A DNA stretch of 64,000 nt from Arenibacter catalasegens (GCF_002909235.1 NZ_PHQQ01000006.1:62001-126000); one strand, 5' to 3'. Positions 52,131-62,810 are shown, numbered from the stretch's first letter. Notes: a model not told the origin generated them from the letters alone. Program-made: numbers and translations.

Positions 52131-53918
52131 ATGTCGCATATACCTTTAGAAGTTCAATTAAGTTCGCTTCCATCCAATCCCGGGGTATATCAATTTTATG
52201 ATTTAGAAGATAAGATTCTATATATAGGCAAGGCAAAAAACCTTAAGAAAAGAGTTGGCTCGTATTTCAATAAAAATCATGAGCAAGGTAAAACCCGTGT
52301 TCTTGTAAAGAAAATATGGTCTATTAGACATATCGTTGTGCCTACCGAGTCCGATGCACTCCTGTTGGAAAATAATCTTATTAAGAAATACCGCCCTAAG
52401 TATAATGTTTTACTAAAGGATGATAAAACATTTCCTTGGATTTGTATTAAAAAGGAAAAGTTTCCTAGAATTTTTCCTACCAGAAAATTTATCAAGGATG
52501 GGTCGGAATATTTTGGACCGTATACCAGCATGAAAACTGTTCATATCTTATTGGATCTTATAAAAAGTGTATACCCTTTGCGCACATGCACCTACGATCT
52601 TTCTTCGGAAAAAGTGACTGCAGGTAAATATAAAGTTTGTTTGGAGTTCCATTTGGGAAACTGTAAGGGCCCTTGTGAAGGTTATCAGTTGGAGGTGGAT
52701 TACAATCGGCAGATACAAGAGATAAGGGAAATTATAAAGGGAAATTTTAAATCTTCCCTCCACTATTTCAAAATGCAGATGGCTGCTTTGGCACAGGAAA
52801 TGAAGTTTGAGGAAGCACAGCTTATAAAGGATAAGATAGATGTTTTGGAAAATTATCAGGTAAAGACCACTATTGTAAATCCTAAGATTAACAATGTAGA
52901 TGTGTTTACTATTATCTCTGACGAGGTCTTTGCCTACGTTAATTTCTTGCAACTTTCCCATGGTTCTATAATTCGTTCCCATACCATGGAAATCAAGAAG
53001 AAATTGGATGAAGCGGATAGGGATTTGCTCCAATTGGCTATTATTGAAATTAGACAAAGATTCAATTCCCTTTCAAATGAGATTTACGTCCCGTTTGCCG
53101 TTACCCTGGAAGCGCATCTAAAAGTGGTTGTTCCTAAATTGGGAGATAAAAAAAAGATATTGGAACTCTCGGAGCGTAATGCTAAATTTTTTCGACAGGA
53201 CAGGTTTAAGCAAATTAAGATTATAGATCCGGACAGACATACCAATAGGATAATGGGACAAATGAAAAAGGATTTGCGACTTTCTACGGAACCAAGGCAT
53301 ATTGAGTGTTTTGATAATTCCAACATCCAGGGAAGCAATCCGGTGGCGGCCTGTGTTGTCTTTAGGGAGGGAAAGCCTTCTAAGAAGGAATATAGACACT
53401 ACAATATCAAAACAGTTGAAGGTCCAGATGACTTTGCCTCTATGGAAGAAGTTGTTTTTAGGCGTTATAAGCGCCTTTTGGACGAAAAGCAGACGTTGCC
53501 CCAACTTATTGTTATAGATGGAGGAAAGGGCCAGCTGTCATCCTCGCTGAAAAGTTTGGATATCTTGGGATTAAGAGGAAAAATAGCCATCATAGGGATT
53601 GCGAAAAGATTGGAGGAAATTTACTTCCCAGAAGATCCTATTCCCTTATATTTGGATAAAAGGTCCGAATCGTTGAAGATAATTCAACAATTGCGCAATG
53701 AAGCACATAGATTTGGGATTACGTTTCATAGAAATAAACGTAGCAAGGCTGCCATAAATTCGGAATTGGAAAGTATTGAGGGCATTGGGGAAAAAACGGT
53801 GGAAGAGTTGCTAAAAAGCTATAAATCGTTTAAAAGGATAAAGGAAGCCAGTTTGGATAATTTGGCTGAAACCATTGGAATGTCCAAAGCAAAAAAAATT
53901 TACGAAAGCTTTCATTAA
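52131..53918 (+). CDS. uvrC: Excinuclease ABC subunit C
   Basis: 595 residues. The GIY-YIG nuclease domain is at the N-terminus (NPGVYQFYDLEDKILYIGKA, about 15-34), the UVR motif in the middle (EMKFEEAQLIKDKIDVL), the RNase H-like second nuclease around HIECFDNSNIQGSNPVA, and a helix-hairpin-helix at the end (LESIEGIGEKTVEELL). It makes both incisions in nucleotide excision repair with UvrAB. The CxxC-type cysteines (YPLRTC, KVCLEFHLGNCKGPC) of the iron-sulfur site are present. Confidence 0.96.
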   Translation: MSHIPLEVQLSSLPSNPGVYQFYDLEDKILYIGKAKNLKKRVGSYFNKNHEQGKTRVLVKKIWSIRHIVVPTESDALLLENNLIKKYRPKYNVLLKDDKTFPWICIKKEKFPRIFPTRKFIKDGSEYFGPYTSMKTVHILLDLIKSVYPLRTCTYDLSSEKVTAGKYKVCLEFHLGNCKGPCEGYQLEVDYNRQIQEIREIIKGNFKSSLHYFKMQMAALAQEMKFEEAQLIKDKIDVLENYQVKTTIVNPKINNVDVFTIISDEVFAYVNFLQLSHGSIIRSHTMEIKKKLDEADRDLLQLAIIEIRQRFNSLSNEIYVPFAVTLEAHLKVVVPKLGDKKKILELSERNAKFFRQDRFKQIKIIDPDRHTNRIMGQMKKDLRLSTEPRHIECFDNSNIQGSNPVAACVVFREGKPSKKEYRHYNIKTVEGPDDFASMEEVVFRRYKRLLDEKQTLPQLIVIDGGKGQLSSSLKSLDILGLRGKIAIIGIAKRLEEIYFPEDPIPLYLDKRSESLKIIQQLRNEAHRFGITFHRNKRSKAAINSELESIEGIGEKTVEELLKSYKSFKRIKEASLDNLAETIGMSKAKKIYESFH

Positions 53919-53935
53919 AGCGCTATCTATACTAC

Positions 53936-56194
53936 ATGCTAAAGTTATTTTATATATTTTGTCTGCTAATATTTCCGCAACTTATCCTTGCCCAGGAACA
54001 GGTAGAAAATAAGGATGTGAAGGTGGGTTTGGTCTTGAGCGGGGGCGGGGCAAAAGGATTGGCCCATATAGGTGCTTTAAAGGTTATTGAGGAGGCAGGG
54101 GTTAAAATAGATTATATAGCGGGCACCAGTATGGGTGCTATTATTGGGGCACTGTATGCCTCAGGATATTCCGCCAAGGAATTGGACTCTATTTTTAAAA
54201 GCACGGATTTTGAATCATTGATTCAGGACAATGTGCCTAGAAGCGCCAAAACATTTTACGAGAAAGAAGATTCTGAAAGATATGCATTAACACTTCCGTT
54301 CAATAGGTTTAAGATTTCCATTCCCCAAGCCATTTCCGGCGGGCAAAGTATCTATAACGAATTTGTAAGACTGTTATACCATGTTAGGGGAGTTAATGAT
54401 TTTAGTAAACTTAAAATCCCATTTGTATGTGTGGCGACGGATGTCGAAACTGGGGACGAGGTGTTGTTGAACAAAGGTTATTTACCCGAGGCAATATTGG
54501 CAAGTGGTACATTTCCATCCTTATTTAGGCCAGTAGAAATTAACGGGAGAGTACTGATAGATGGTGGAGTAGTAAATAATTATCCTATTAGGGAATTAAA
54601 AAAGATGGGCGCTGATATTGTCATTGGAGTAGATGTACAACATGGACTATCGGATAGGGAATCTCTGCTGAGTGCTACTGAGATATTGCTACAGATCAAT
54701 AATTATAGAACGGTGAGGGATATGCAAAAAAAATCTACTGAAACCGATATTTATATTACTCCGGATATCAGGGGTTATTCCGTGATAGATTTTGACATGG
54801 GAAAGGCAATAATAGATAAGGGGGAAGAAGCGGCTAGATTGCATTTTGGGGAATTATTAAAAGTTGCTGAGGTGCCCAATGTTCAAAGACAAAAGATTAT
54901 GGCCGCTAAGATAAAGGATACCTTGTTGATTAATGAATTGATGATAAATGGCAATTTTAATTATTCCAGGGCATACATCAAGGGTAAACTTAGGTTTAAC
55001 GTGGATGATAAGGTGACCTTTGAAAAACTTCAACAAGGAATAAACAATTTGTCTGCCACCGGCAATTTTAGGTCAATTAAGTACGAATTGCACAATAATG
55101 GTCATGGGGTAGGTTTGTTGTTAAATGTTAAGGAGAATCCGGATAAAATGTTAATTCGATTAGGGGTTCATTTTGATGATCTTTACAAAAGTGCGGGAAT
55201 TGTAAATTTAACCCGAAAGAATTTTTTAATGGATGATGATGTAGCCTCTATCGATTTTATTATAGGGGACAATCTTCGGTACAATTTGGAATATTATGTA
55301 GATAAAGGATTCTATTGGAGCTTCGGGATTAATTCTCGGTTCGATGATTTTAACAAGGAAATAGATTTTGATTTGATAAAATCCAATTTTGATGTCGAAA
55401 GTAATTCCAATATTAGAAAAATAAACTTGAGTGCAACTGATCTAACCAATCAGGTGTATCTACAAACGGTTATAGAGGAAGAATTCGCTTTTACAATAGG
55501 TCTGGAACATAAATTATTGAAGTATAGCACTAAAACCTTAGGGCAATTGGATACCATCGCCAATCCCACTACTACAGGGAATAATAGGACTTATTTTGAA
55601 AAAAGTAACTATTACAGTACCTACGGGCAGCTTACCTTTGATACTTATGATGATGTTTATTTTCCGACCAAAGGGTTATTTTTTGACGGTGACTTTCATT
55701 TTTATGTGTTATCGACCGACTTTAACGATAATTTCAAAGAATTTTCTATCGGCAAGGCCAGGATGGGAGGGGCATTTTCCTTGGGAAAAAATCTATCCTT
55801 AAACCTGGAAACCGAAGGTGGTTTTAAGTGGGGCATTTCTCCAGTTACATCACTCGATTTTGTACTGGGGGGTTATGGGAATCATTTGATAAACAATTTT
55901 ACCCCGTTTTACGGATATGATTTTTTAAGTTTGGTAGGGAACAGTTATGTAAAGGCCTATTCTAGATTGGATTATGAGTTTGTTCCCAAGAATCATATGT
56001 TGTTGGCAGCAAATTTTGCCAATGTAGGGGATGATCTATTTAGAACGGCAGATTGGTTTAAGGCACCGGAGTATTCTGGTTATGCACTTGGATATGGACT
56101 TGAATCTTTTATAGGACCCATTCAGGTGTTTTATTCCTATTCTCCTGAAATTAAGGAGAACCATTTTTATTTTAGTATTGGCTATTGGTTTTAG
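53936..56194 (+). CDS. Patatin-like phospholipase fused to POTRA and outer-membrane barrel
   Basis: 752 residues. A signal peptide (about 1-19) is followed by a patatin domain with SGGGAKGLAHIG (oxyanion hole), GTSMG (nucleophile Ser65) and DGG (catalytic Asp about 208). After about residue 320 come one POTRA-like region and an Omp85/D15-type beta-barrel ending in FYFSIGYWF with a C-terminal aromatic. It is the type V-d secretion or PlpD-like layout, although many Bacteroidota members may keep the lipase attached. It follows uvrC by 17 bp. Confidence 0.9.
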   Translation: MLKLFYIFCLLIFPQLILAQEQVENKDVKVGLVLSGGGAKGLAHIGALKVIEEAGVKIDYIAGTSMGAIIGALYASGYSAKELDSIFKSTDFESLIQDNVPRSAKTFYEKEDSERYALTLPFNRFKISIPQAISGGQSIYNEFVRLLYHVRGVNDFSKLKIPFVCVATDVETGDEVLLNKGYLPEAILASGTFPSLFRPVEINGRVLIDGGVVNNYPIRELKKMGADIVIGVDVQHGLSDRESLLSATEILLQINNYRTVRDMQKKSTETDIYITPDIRGYSVIDFDMGKAIIDKGEEAARLHFGELLKVAEVPNVQRQKIMAAKIKDTLLINELMINGNFNYSRAYIKGKLRFNVDDKVTFEKLQQGINNLSATGNFRSIKYELHNNGHGVGLLLNVKENPDKMLIRLGVHFDDLYKSAGIVNLTRKNFLMDDDVASIDFIIGDNLRYNLEYYVDKGFYWSFGINSRFDDFNKEIDFDLIKSNFDVESNSNIRKINLSATDLTNQVYLQTVIEEEFAFTIGLEHKLLKYSTKTLGQLDTIANPTTTGNNRTYFEKSNYYSTYGQLTFDTYDDVYFPTKGLFFDGDFHFYVLSTDFNDNFKEFSIGKARMGGAFSLGKNLSLNLETEGGFKWGISPVTSLDFVLGGYGNHLINNFTPFYGYDFLSLVGNSYVKAYSRLDYEFVPKNHMLLAANFANVGDDLFRTADWFKAPEYSGYALGYGLESFIGPIQVFYSYSPEIKENHFYFSIGYWF

Positions 56195-56457
56195 ACTTGC
56201 TTAGGAAAGCATTTTGTCAAATCAAAATGGGAGGGTCTTAACAGTGAATGCAAAGATTTATTACGATATTTGTTAGATAAGATTTTGATTATGCTACAAT
56301 TTAGGATTGATATTACTGCCCATCTTAGGGCAATGTGGTAAGTTATAGCAACGTATTGGTTATCTGAGCTTTGGCTTGTTAGATAGCAGCAACTTTCATT
56401 TTTTTTAGCTATGTGTTTAGCTATATATGTTTCACATCAATTCAAAAGTCTTTTACT
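56195..56457. other. 263-bp intergenic region
   Basis: Between the patatin-like gene and hppD. I see no ORF, strong hairpin or exact promoter element. Confidence 0.3.
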
Positions 56458-57600
56458 ATGTCAACAAAGGATAAAACATCTTTAAAATTAACAAAGAAAA
56501 ATTTGGAAGCTGAGGATTTTCTTCCGCTTTTGGGTACCGATTTTGTAGAACTGTATGTTGGTAATGCCAAACAGGCCGCATATTATTACATGGCGGCTTG
56601 GGGATTTCAGCCTTTGGCTTATGCCGGTTTGGAAACTGGTCTAAAAGATCGTGTTTCCTATGTAATACAACAGGATAAAATTAGATTGGTATTAACTTCT
56701 CCCTTAAAACCTGGAGGCGACATCAATAGACATATAGATTCTCACGGTGATGGGGTAAAAGTGATAGCATTGTGGGTAGATGATGCTAGGGAGAGTTATG
56801 TGGAAACAATGAAACGTGGGGCGGAAAGTTATTTCGAACCTAGGGCCAAAAGAGATGTGGATGGTGAGGTGGTCTTATCCGGTATCCATACCTATGGGGA
56901 AACAGTACATGTATTTGTAGAGCGCAAGAACTATGAGGGGACCTTTATGCCAGGATATAGGTCTTGGAAGCCTTTTTATAAACCTGCTGATGTGGGTTTA
57001 AAATATATAGACCACATAGTGGGCAATGTAGGCTGGAACGAAATGAACAAATGGTGTCAATTTTACGCCAAAGTAATGGGATTTGCCCAGTTGGTCTCGT
57101 TTGACGATAAAGACATATCAACAGAGTATACGGCTTTAATGAGCAAGGTTATGAGTAATGGGAATGGCAGAATTAAATTCCCGATCAATGAACCGGCAGA
57201 CGGTAGAAAGAAATCCCAAATTGAGGAGTATATAGAATTTTATAATGGGGCTGGGGTACAACACATGGCAATGGCAACCGATAATATTATAGAAACAGTA
57301 ACTGCACTTAAAAATAGGGGAGTGGAGTTCTTGACCGTGCCTTCCAGTTATTATGAGGATGTTTTGGATAGGGTTGGTACTATAGATGAAGATTTAGCAC
57401 CCTTGAGTGAGTTGGGGATACTAATAGATCGGGATGATGAGGGGTATTTGCTACAAATCTTTACCAAGCCTATTTTGGATAGGCCTACGATGTTTATTGA
57501 AATTATTCAGAGGAAGGGTGCAAAATCTTTTGGAAAGGGAAATTTTAAGGCTTTGTTTGAAGCAATTGAGCGGGAACAAGAGTCTCGAGGAACGTTATAG
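56458..57600 (+). CDS. hppD: 4-hydroxyphenylpyruvate dioxygenase
   Basis: 380 residues from the ATG at 56458 (MSTKDKTSLKLT); an upstream in-frame ATG adds 15 unlikely residues. Two vicinal-oxygen-chelate domains. Fe ligands are the His in YIDHIVGNV (about 181), the His in GVQHMAMATDNI and the Glu in MFIEIIQRKG. It converts 4-hydroxyphenylpyruvate to homogentisate in tyrosine breakdown. The usual partner, homogentisate dioxygenase, is not adjacent. Confidence 0.94.
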   Translation: MSTKDKTSLKLTKKNLEAEDFLPLLGTDFVELYVGNAKQAAYYYMAAWGFQPLAYAGLETGLKDRVSYVIQQDKIRLVLTSPLKPGGDINRHIDSHGDGVKVIALWVDDARESYVETMKRGAESYFEPRAKRDVDGEVVLSGIHTYGETVHVFVERKNYEGTFMPGYRSWKPFYKPADVGLKYIDHIVGNVGWNEMNKWCQFYAKVMGFAQLVSFDDKDISTEYTALMSKVMSNGNGRIKFPINEPADGRKKSQIEEYIEFYNGAGVQHMAMATDNIIETVTALKNRGVEFLTVPSSYYEDVLDRVGTIDEDLAPLSELGILIDRDDEGYLLQIFTKPILDRPTMFIEIIQRKGAKSFGKGNFKALFEAIEREQESRGTL

Positions 57601-57708
57601 AAAGGGCTTTTTCTTAACTTTTTGCCAATTTTGTGCACCTAATTATTAAATAGTGTTAATAGAATCGTTAAAGTAAGTTAAATCTTATTTTTAAAGCAAA
57701 TCATGTAT

Positions 57709-57716
57709 TAAATTTG
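57709..57716 (+). promoter_or_regulatory. -7 promoter element of the candidate small RNA
   Basis: TAAATTTG, exact TAnnTTTG, followed 7 nt later by the hairpin that begins the putative transcript. Confidence 0.5.
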
Positions 57717-57722
57717 TCCTTG

Positions 57723-57823
57723 TAAGGGGTGGTTCCCTTACAACTTTAAGTATTGGTTTTTCATAATTTAAAGTTTGGTTGGTTATTTAGGAAAAGCCCA
57801 GTTTTGCGACTGGGCTTTTTTTT
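57723..57823 (+). ncRNA. Candidate small RNA of about 100 nt
   Basis: Downstream of the TAAATTTG box lies a 5' hairpin (TTGTAAGGG at 57720-57728 with CCCTTACAA at 57735-57743), a linker with TTTGGTTGGTTATTT (57774-57788), and a strong terminator. No start codon or ORF of sense is present. The same linker element precedes terminators at 24898 and, in variant form, at 7342. Confidence 0.45.
57792..57823 (+). terminator. Intrinsic terminator of the candidate small RNA
   Basis: AAAAGCCCAG pairs perfectly with CTGGGCTTTT around TTTTGCGA, with a run of eight T. Confidence 0.85.
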
Positions 57824-57989
57824 GTGGATTTTTTTTGGAACAAATTTTGTTTAAGTAATATCAAATAAAAGAATGGTAAAATCGTTTTTATTAATTTTAC
57901 GGTAGTAACGAGGTGTTGTTTAGACTTTTGCAAATTATTGATCTTGGCGAAAAGGCTTAATAAACCTGCTACTGTTGTTAGTCAGAAGA

Positions 57990-57997
57990 TACTTTTG
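57990..57997 (+). promoter_or_regulatory. -7 promoter element for the DUF3108-kynA operon
   Basis: TACTTTTG, exact TAnnTTTG, 29 bp before the DUF3108 ATG. Confidence 0.55.
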
Positions 57998-58026
57998 ATC
58001 CATACTTAACAGATGAATTTAGAGAG

Positions 58027-58854
58027 ATGAAAAAAATTTGCATTATACTAGTTTTAATTTTTGGATTTACGATCAATTCCCAAGTTCAGCAATTGGAAAA
58101 TGATGGAGGTGTTCATTTGCCTGATGATTCAGAAAATACATCGGCCTTTAAAATAGGGGAATGGTTAAAGTTTAGGATTCATTATGGATTCCTGAATGCC
58201 AGTTACGCTACACTTCAGGTAAAATCCCATAATTTGGATGGAATTCCAGTCTATCATGTGGTAGGAAATGGTAAAACCACTGGTTTTGCCAGTATATTCT
58301 TTAAGGTAGACGACACTTATGAAAGTTATTTTGATAAAAGTGATGGCCGGCCCTATAAATTTATTAGAAAAATTGATGAAGGCGGATACACCAAGGATAT
58401 TGAGGTTAATTTTGACCACAAAAAGGATATTGCTGTACTAAACGATAAAAAAAACGATAAAAAGTTTAATTTTACCATTCAAGAAGGTATTCAGGATTTG
58501 GTTTCGGCCTTTTATTTTCTCCGTAACAACTACAAAGTTGAAGATTTGGTGGAAGGAGAGTCGATTAATTTAAATCTCTTGTACGACGACGACGGGGTAT
58601 TTAAGTTTAAACTTAAATATATGGGAGTGGAGGTTCTTAGGACAAAATATGGTAAGGTCGAATGTTTAAAGTTTAGACCTTATGTACAATCTGGAAGAGT
58701 ATTCAAGGAGCAGGAAAGTTTGTCGCTTTGGGTTTCCAATGACGGTAACAGAATACCTGTTAGAATACAAGCCGATTTAAGTGTGGGGTCTATAAAAGCG
58801 GATTTAGATGGCTACAACGGACTCAAGCATCAATTTAAAATAATAATGGATTAA
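58027..58854 (+). CDS. Exported DUF3108 protein
   Basis: 275 residues with a signal peptide (about 1-20, ending INSQ). GEWLKFRIHYGFLNASYATLQV is the DUF3108 signature and LYDDDGVFKFKLKYMGVE the middle block. The fold is beta-rich and related to periplasmic lipid- or polysaccharide-handling proteins, without known activity. It is followed by kynA after 1 bp, then M23 and pgi, so the four genes form one transcript. Confidence 0.85.
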   Translation: MKKICIILVLIFGFTINSQVQQLENDGGVHLPDDSENTSAFKIGEWLKFRIHYGFLNASYATLQVKSHNLDGIPVYHVVGNGKTTGFASIFFKVDDTYESYFDKSDGRPYKFIRKIDEGGYTKDIEVNFDHKKDIAVLNDKKNDKKFNFTIQEGIQDLVSAFYFLRNNYKVEDLVEGESINLNLLYDDDGVFKFKLKYMGVEVLRTKYGKVECLKFRPYVQSGRVFKEQESLSLWVSNDGNRIPVRIQADLSVGSIKADLDGYNGLKHQFKIIMD

Positions 58855-58855
58855 A

Positions 58856-59815
58856 ATGAATAAAGAGCATATTGATTCCCAGATTTCCAAACTAGAAGAA
58901 AAATACAAGGATTCTGGGCAAGACCTAAGCTCTTATTTGGATGGTCTTCTTTATCAGCGATATCTTACCTATTGGGATTACATTCATTTAGATACCTTGT
59001 TAAGTATACAGGTGCCTAGAACACATTTCCCGGACGAGGAGATATTTATAATGTACCATCAAATTACCGAATTGTATTTTAAACTTATCCTCCATGAACA
59101 AAAGCAAATTGTGGATGATAAAACCCAAGATGTAGACTTTTTTATCGAAAAAGCAAATCGCATTAATAGTTATTACCAAGTCTTGATTTCTTCGTTTAGT
59201 GTAATGATCAAGGGCATGCAACGGGAACAGTTTATGCAGTACAGAATGGCATTGCTTCCAGCCAGTGGATTTCAATCTGCACAATATAGAATGATAGAGC
59301 TTTATGCCACTCCATTGGAGAATTTGGTGGTCTTCTCGGAAAGGGATAACTTCTCATCCGAAAATAGTATTGAAGATTTATACGAACACATTTATTGGAA
59401 AAAAGGGGCTACAGATGTTGTTACAGGAGAGAAAACACTTACTCTAAAGCAATTTGAATATCGTTATACACCAAGATTGATAAGAATTGCCAATCAAGTG
59501 AATAACAGTACCATTTATCATAAATACCAACAATTACCACAGAAAAGTAAGGATAATAAAACCCTAGTTGAAGCGTTAAAAGCTTTAGATATTAATGCCA
59601 ACGTGAATTGGCCTTTAATGCACATGGGGTCTGCATATCGTTACCTAACTAAGGACAATGCACAGATCGATGCCACTGGCGGAACAAATTGGAAGGAATA
59701 TTTGCCTCCAAATTTCCAGAAAGTTGTATTTTTTCCGGAACTATATACAAAACAAGAGTTAAATAATTGGGGAAAACAATGGGTAGACCATATCTTTAAC
59801 CCAGAAAAAGTATAG
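58856..59815 (+). CDS. kynA: Tryptophan 2,3-dioxygenase
   Basis: 319 residues, helical haem enzyme. MYHQITELYFKLILHE (about 62-77) holds the active-site His and the substrate-binding residues; RMALLPASGFQSAQYR is the family signature; NWPLMHMGSAYRYL contains the axial haem His. It opens the indole ring of tryptophan to N-formylkynurenine, the first step of the kynurenine pathway. Formamidase and kynureninase are not nearby; 3-hydroxyanthranilate dioxygenase lies at 9137. Confidence 0.95.
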   Translation: MNKEHIDSQISKLEEKYKDSGQDLSSYLDGLLYQRYLTYWDYIHLDTLLSIQVPRTHFPDEEIFIMYHQITELYFKLILHEQKQIVDDKTQDVDFFIEKANRINSYYQVLISSFSVMIKGMQREQFMQYRMALLPASGFQSAQYRMIELYATPLENLVVFSERDNFSSENSIEDLYEHIYWKKGATDVVTGEKTLTLKQFEYRYTPRLIRIANQVNNSTIYHKYQQLPQKSKDNKTLVEALKALDINANVNWPLMHMGSAYRYLTKDNAQIDATGGTNWKEYLPPNFQKVVFFPELYTKQELNNWGKQWVDHIFNPEKV

Positions 59816-59822
59816 AATAACA

Positions 59823-61091
59823 ATGCAAAAATATTGGGGCCTAGTTTTAAGTTTAGTTTTTATTATTTCCTGTAAGGAGGATAAACCTGTAAATCAAGAT
59901 ATAGCAGAGGTGGTAACTATAGAAAAGCCAGTTGTTGTTGAAGAGTTTGGGTTTAATATGGACGATTTTGAGGTCTTGCGGGATACGGTTAAGAATGGGG
60001 ATAGCTTTGGAGAGTTAATGCTGAGAAATAGCGTAGATTATCCCAAAATTGCTAGAGTTTCAGAACAATTCAGGGACACTTTTGATGTTAGAAAAATAGT
60101 GGTGGGTAAACCTTATCTAATTTTAAAGTCCAAGGATACGGTCAATAATGCCCAAGTATTTATATATCAGAATGATCCTATCAACTATACTGTGGTAGAT
60201 TTTAGGGACAGTGTAATTGCTTATAAGAAAAAGCAAAAGGTAAAATATGTGGAGCGCGAAGCTTCGGGTGTTATTGAATCTTCTTTGTCCGAAGCTATTT
60301 TGCAACAGGGTATAGATTACAACGTTACTAACAATTTGTCCGAAATTTACGCATGGACCATTGATTTCTTTAGGCTTCAGAAGGGGGATAGATTTAAGGT
60401 AATCTATAAGGAAAAGTATATCAACGATACCATTTATGCAGGAGCTAGCGGGATTGAGGCCGCTTATTTTGAACATAATGGAGAGCCCTTTTACGCCTTT
60501 AATTTTGTGGCGGATTCTACAAAAAACATCAATGATTATTATGACGATCAAGCTAAAAACCTAAGACGCACCTTTTTACAATCCCCGGTGCAGTTTAGTA
60601 GAATTTCCTCTAGGTACAATTTAAATAGAAGAATTGCCTATTATGGTTACAAGGTAAGGGCACATAAGGGAACGGATTATGCTGCTCCCATTGGAACTCC
60701 TATTTTGGCTACTGCCAACGGCACCGTAGTAGAATCTACGAGAAGAGGGGGTAATGGTAAATATGTTAAGATTCAGCACAATGGTACTTATAGCACCCAG
60801 TATCTTCATATGAAGAACCAGAAGGTGAAGAAAGGAGAATTTGTGAAACAGGGAGATGTAATTGGTTGGATTGGGATGACAGGTAATACTGGAGGTCCTC
60901 ATGTATGTTATAGGTTTTGGAAAAACGGTCATCAAGTAGATCCTCTTAGAGAAAAATTACCAGCCGCCGAGCCCATTGCCGATAGCCTAAAAACAGAATA
61001 CTTGGATTTTGTAGGGCCAAGGAAAAGTCAATTGGATTGTATTGAATATATTGAATTACCAGAAGAAGATTTGCTAACTCTCAACGAATAA
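59823..61091 (+). CDS. M23 peptidase lipoprotein
   Basis: 422 residues with a lipobox (FIISC, Cys16). The C-terminal M23 (LytM) domain (about 265-390) has the zinc ligands in HKGTDYAAP and QYLHM, with GPHVCYRFW providing the last His, so it is probably active. It cleaves peptidoglycan peptide bridges or acts in cell division, held at the membrane. The middle part resembles the non-catalytic domain of Gram-negative M23 enzymes. Third gene of the kynA operon, 7 bp after kynA. Confidence 0.9.
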   Translation: MQKYWGLVLSLVFIISCKEDKPVNQDIAEVVTIEKPVVVEEFGFNMDDFEVLRDTVKNGDSFGELMLRNSVDYPKIARVSEQFRDTFDVRKIVVGKPYLILKSKDTVNNAQVFIYQNDPINYTVVDFRDSVIAYKKKQKVKYVEREASGVIESSLSEAILQQGIDYNVTNNLSEIYAWTIDFFRLQKGDRFKVIYKEKYINDTIYAGASGIEAAYFEHNGEPFYAFNFVADSTKNINDYYDDQAKNLRRTFLQSPVQFSRISSRYNLNRRIAYYGYKVRAHKGTDYAAPIGTPILATANGTVVESTRRGGNGKYVKIQHNGTYSTQYLHMKNQKVKKGEFVKQGDVIGWIGMTGNTGGPHVCYRFWKNGHQVDPLREKLPAAEPIADSLKTEYLDFVGPRKSQLDCIEYIELPEEDLLTLNE

Positions 61092-61092
61092 A

Positions 61093-62730
61093 ATGGCCTT
61101 ACAGAACACTGACCCAACAAAAACAGAAGCTTGGAAAAAACTTTCACAACATTTTAAAGAGAATACCAACATAACCTTAAAGGACTTGTTTGCGCAGGAT
61201 TCTGATCGGGCAAAAAAACACAGTATTCGTTGGAACGACTTTCTGGTCGACTATTCTAAGAATAGGATTACCCAAGAAACCTTGGAACTTCTTTTGCAAT
61301 TGGCCAATGAAGTTGGATTAAAAGACGCTATCCATAAGCAGTTTAATGGGGAAATTATAAATAATACAGAGGGTAGAGAGGTACTCCACACGGCCCTAAG
61401 GGCAAAGGAATCTGATATAATAAAAGTAGACGGGATAAACATTGTCCCAGAAATTTATGAGGTTAAGAAAAAGATAAAGTCATTTACCGATTCTGTAATA
61501 TCTGGCGCTAAAAAGGGCTACACGGGAAAGACCTTTACCGATGTGGTGAATATTGGTATTGGTGGGTCAGACCTTGGACCTGCCATGGTAGTAGAGGCCT
61601 TAAAATTTTATGGTAACCATTTAAGAATGCATTTTGTTAGCAATGTAGATGGGGATCATGTTTACGAAACACTGAAAGGGTTGGATCCAGAAACAACATT
61701 GTTTGTTGTTGTTTCAAAGACCTTTACCACACAGGAAACCCTGAGCAATGCAACTACTATTAAGAAGTGGTTCCTGAAGCACGCTACCCAAAAGGATGTA
61801 GCCAAGCATTTCGCAGCGGTATCTACTAATACAGAGAAAATATCCGAATTTGGAATTGTGCCGGAGAATGTATTCCCTATGTGGGATTGGGTCGGTGGTA
61901 GGTTTTCATTATGGAGCGCCGTTGGACTCTCTATTGCACTGGCAGTGGGGTACAAAAATTTTGATAATATGTTACTCGGAGCCAATGAAATGGATCAGCA
62001 TTTTAAGACGGCCAATTTTTCCGAGAACATTCCTGTTATATTAGCACTTATTAGTGTTTGGTACAATAATTTTTATGGTGCGGAGACCGAGGCCATTATT
62101 CCTTATACCCAGTATTTAAGTAGGTTTTCGGCCTATTTACAACAGGGCATCATGGAGAGCAATGGTAAAAGCGTAGATAGGAACGGAAATAAGGTAACCT
62201 ATGAAACGGGCACCATAATTTGGGGAGAGCCAGGAACAAATTCACAGCATGCTTTTTTTCAATTAATCCATCAAGGAACCAAAGTAATACCGACCGATTT
62301 TATTGGATTTAAGGAATCGTTACATGGAGACAAAGACCACCACAATAAGTTAATGGCCAACTTCTTTGCCCAGTCAGAGGCGCTGATGAATGGCAAAACC
62401 TCGGATGAGGTTAGAAAAGAGTTGGAGGATAAAAAGGTACCGGAAAAAGATATTGCTGAAATTTTACCTTTCAAGGTTTTTGAAGGGAACAAACCTACCA
62501 ATACGGTTTTTATAGATAAATTAACCCCCAAGAGCTTAGGATCACTTATAGCAATGTATGAGCACAAGATCTTCGTCCAAGGGATTATATGGAATATTTA
62601 TAGTTATGATCAATGGGGTGTGGAGCTGGGCAAACAATTGGCTACTGCCATTTTGAACGACATTGAGGGATCCACCGTTGCGAATCATGATGCTTCTACG
62701 TTAAATCTTTTAGATTTATTTAAGAAATAA
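61093..62730 (+). CDS. pgi: Glucose-6-phosphate isomerase
   Basis: 545 residues. [14 protein letters not shown] (substrate phosphate), [11 protein letters not shown] and [18 protein letters not shown] (with the catalytic Glu and His) are the PGI signatures; the end KQLATAIL carries the catalytic Lys. It interconverts glucose 6-phosphate and fructose 6-phosphate. The start is 1 bp after the M23 stop. Confidence 0.96.
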   Translation: MALQNTDPTKTEAWKKLSQHFKENTNITLKDLFAQDSDRAKKHSIRWNDFLVDYSKNRITQETLELLLQLANEVGLKDAIHKQFNGEIINNTEGREVLHTALRAKESDIIKVDGINIVPEIYEVKKKIKSFTDSVISGAKKGYTGKTFTDVVNIGIGGSDLGPAMVVEALKFYGNHLRMHFVSNVDGDHVYETLKGLDPETTLFVVVSKTFTTQETLSNATTIKKWFLKHATQKDVAKHFAAVSTNTEKISEFGIVPENVFPMWDWVGGRFSLWSAVGLSIALAVGYKNFDNMLLGANEMDQHFKTANFSENIPVILALISVWYNNFYGAETEAIIPYTQYLSRFSAYLQQGIMESNGKSVDRNGNKVTYETGTIIWGEPGTNSQHAFFQLIHQGTKVIPTDFIGFKESLHGDKDHHNKLMANFFAQSEALMNGKTSDEVRKELEDKKVPEKDIAEILPFKVFEGNKPTNTVFIDKLTPKSLGSLIAMYEHKIFVQGIIWNIYSYDQWGVELGKQLATAILNDIEGSTVANHDASTLNLLDLFKK

Positions 62731-62802
62731 AAGGCAATTTTACCATTTCCATACAAACGGTATTAACATGCTGTTTTTCAGGGTTTTTATAAGTTTTAAT
62801 GT

Positions 62803-62810
62803 TAAATTTG
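62803..62810 (+). promoter_or_regulatory. -7 promoter element for the SusC-like receptor gene
   Basis: TAAATTTG, exact TAnnTTTG, 90 bp before the ATG; it lies in an inverted repeat (GTTAAATT / AATTTAAC, 62802-62826). Confidence 0.5.

Larger units (their letters stand above)
57601..58026. other. 426-bp intergenic region with a promoter-to-terminator unit
   Basis: After hppD come a -7 box, a hairpin and a terminator that together look like a small RNA (57723-57823), then the promoter of the DUF3108 operon. There is no ORF. Confidence 0.5.
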
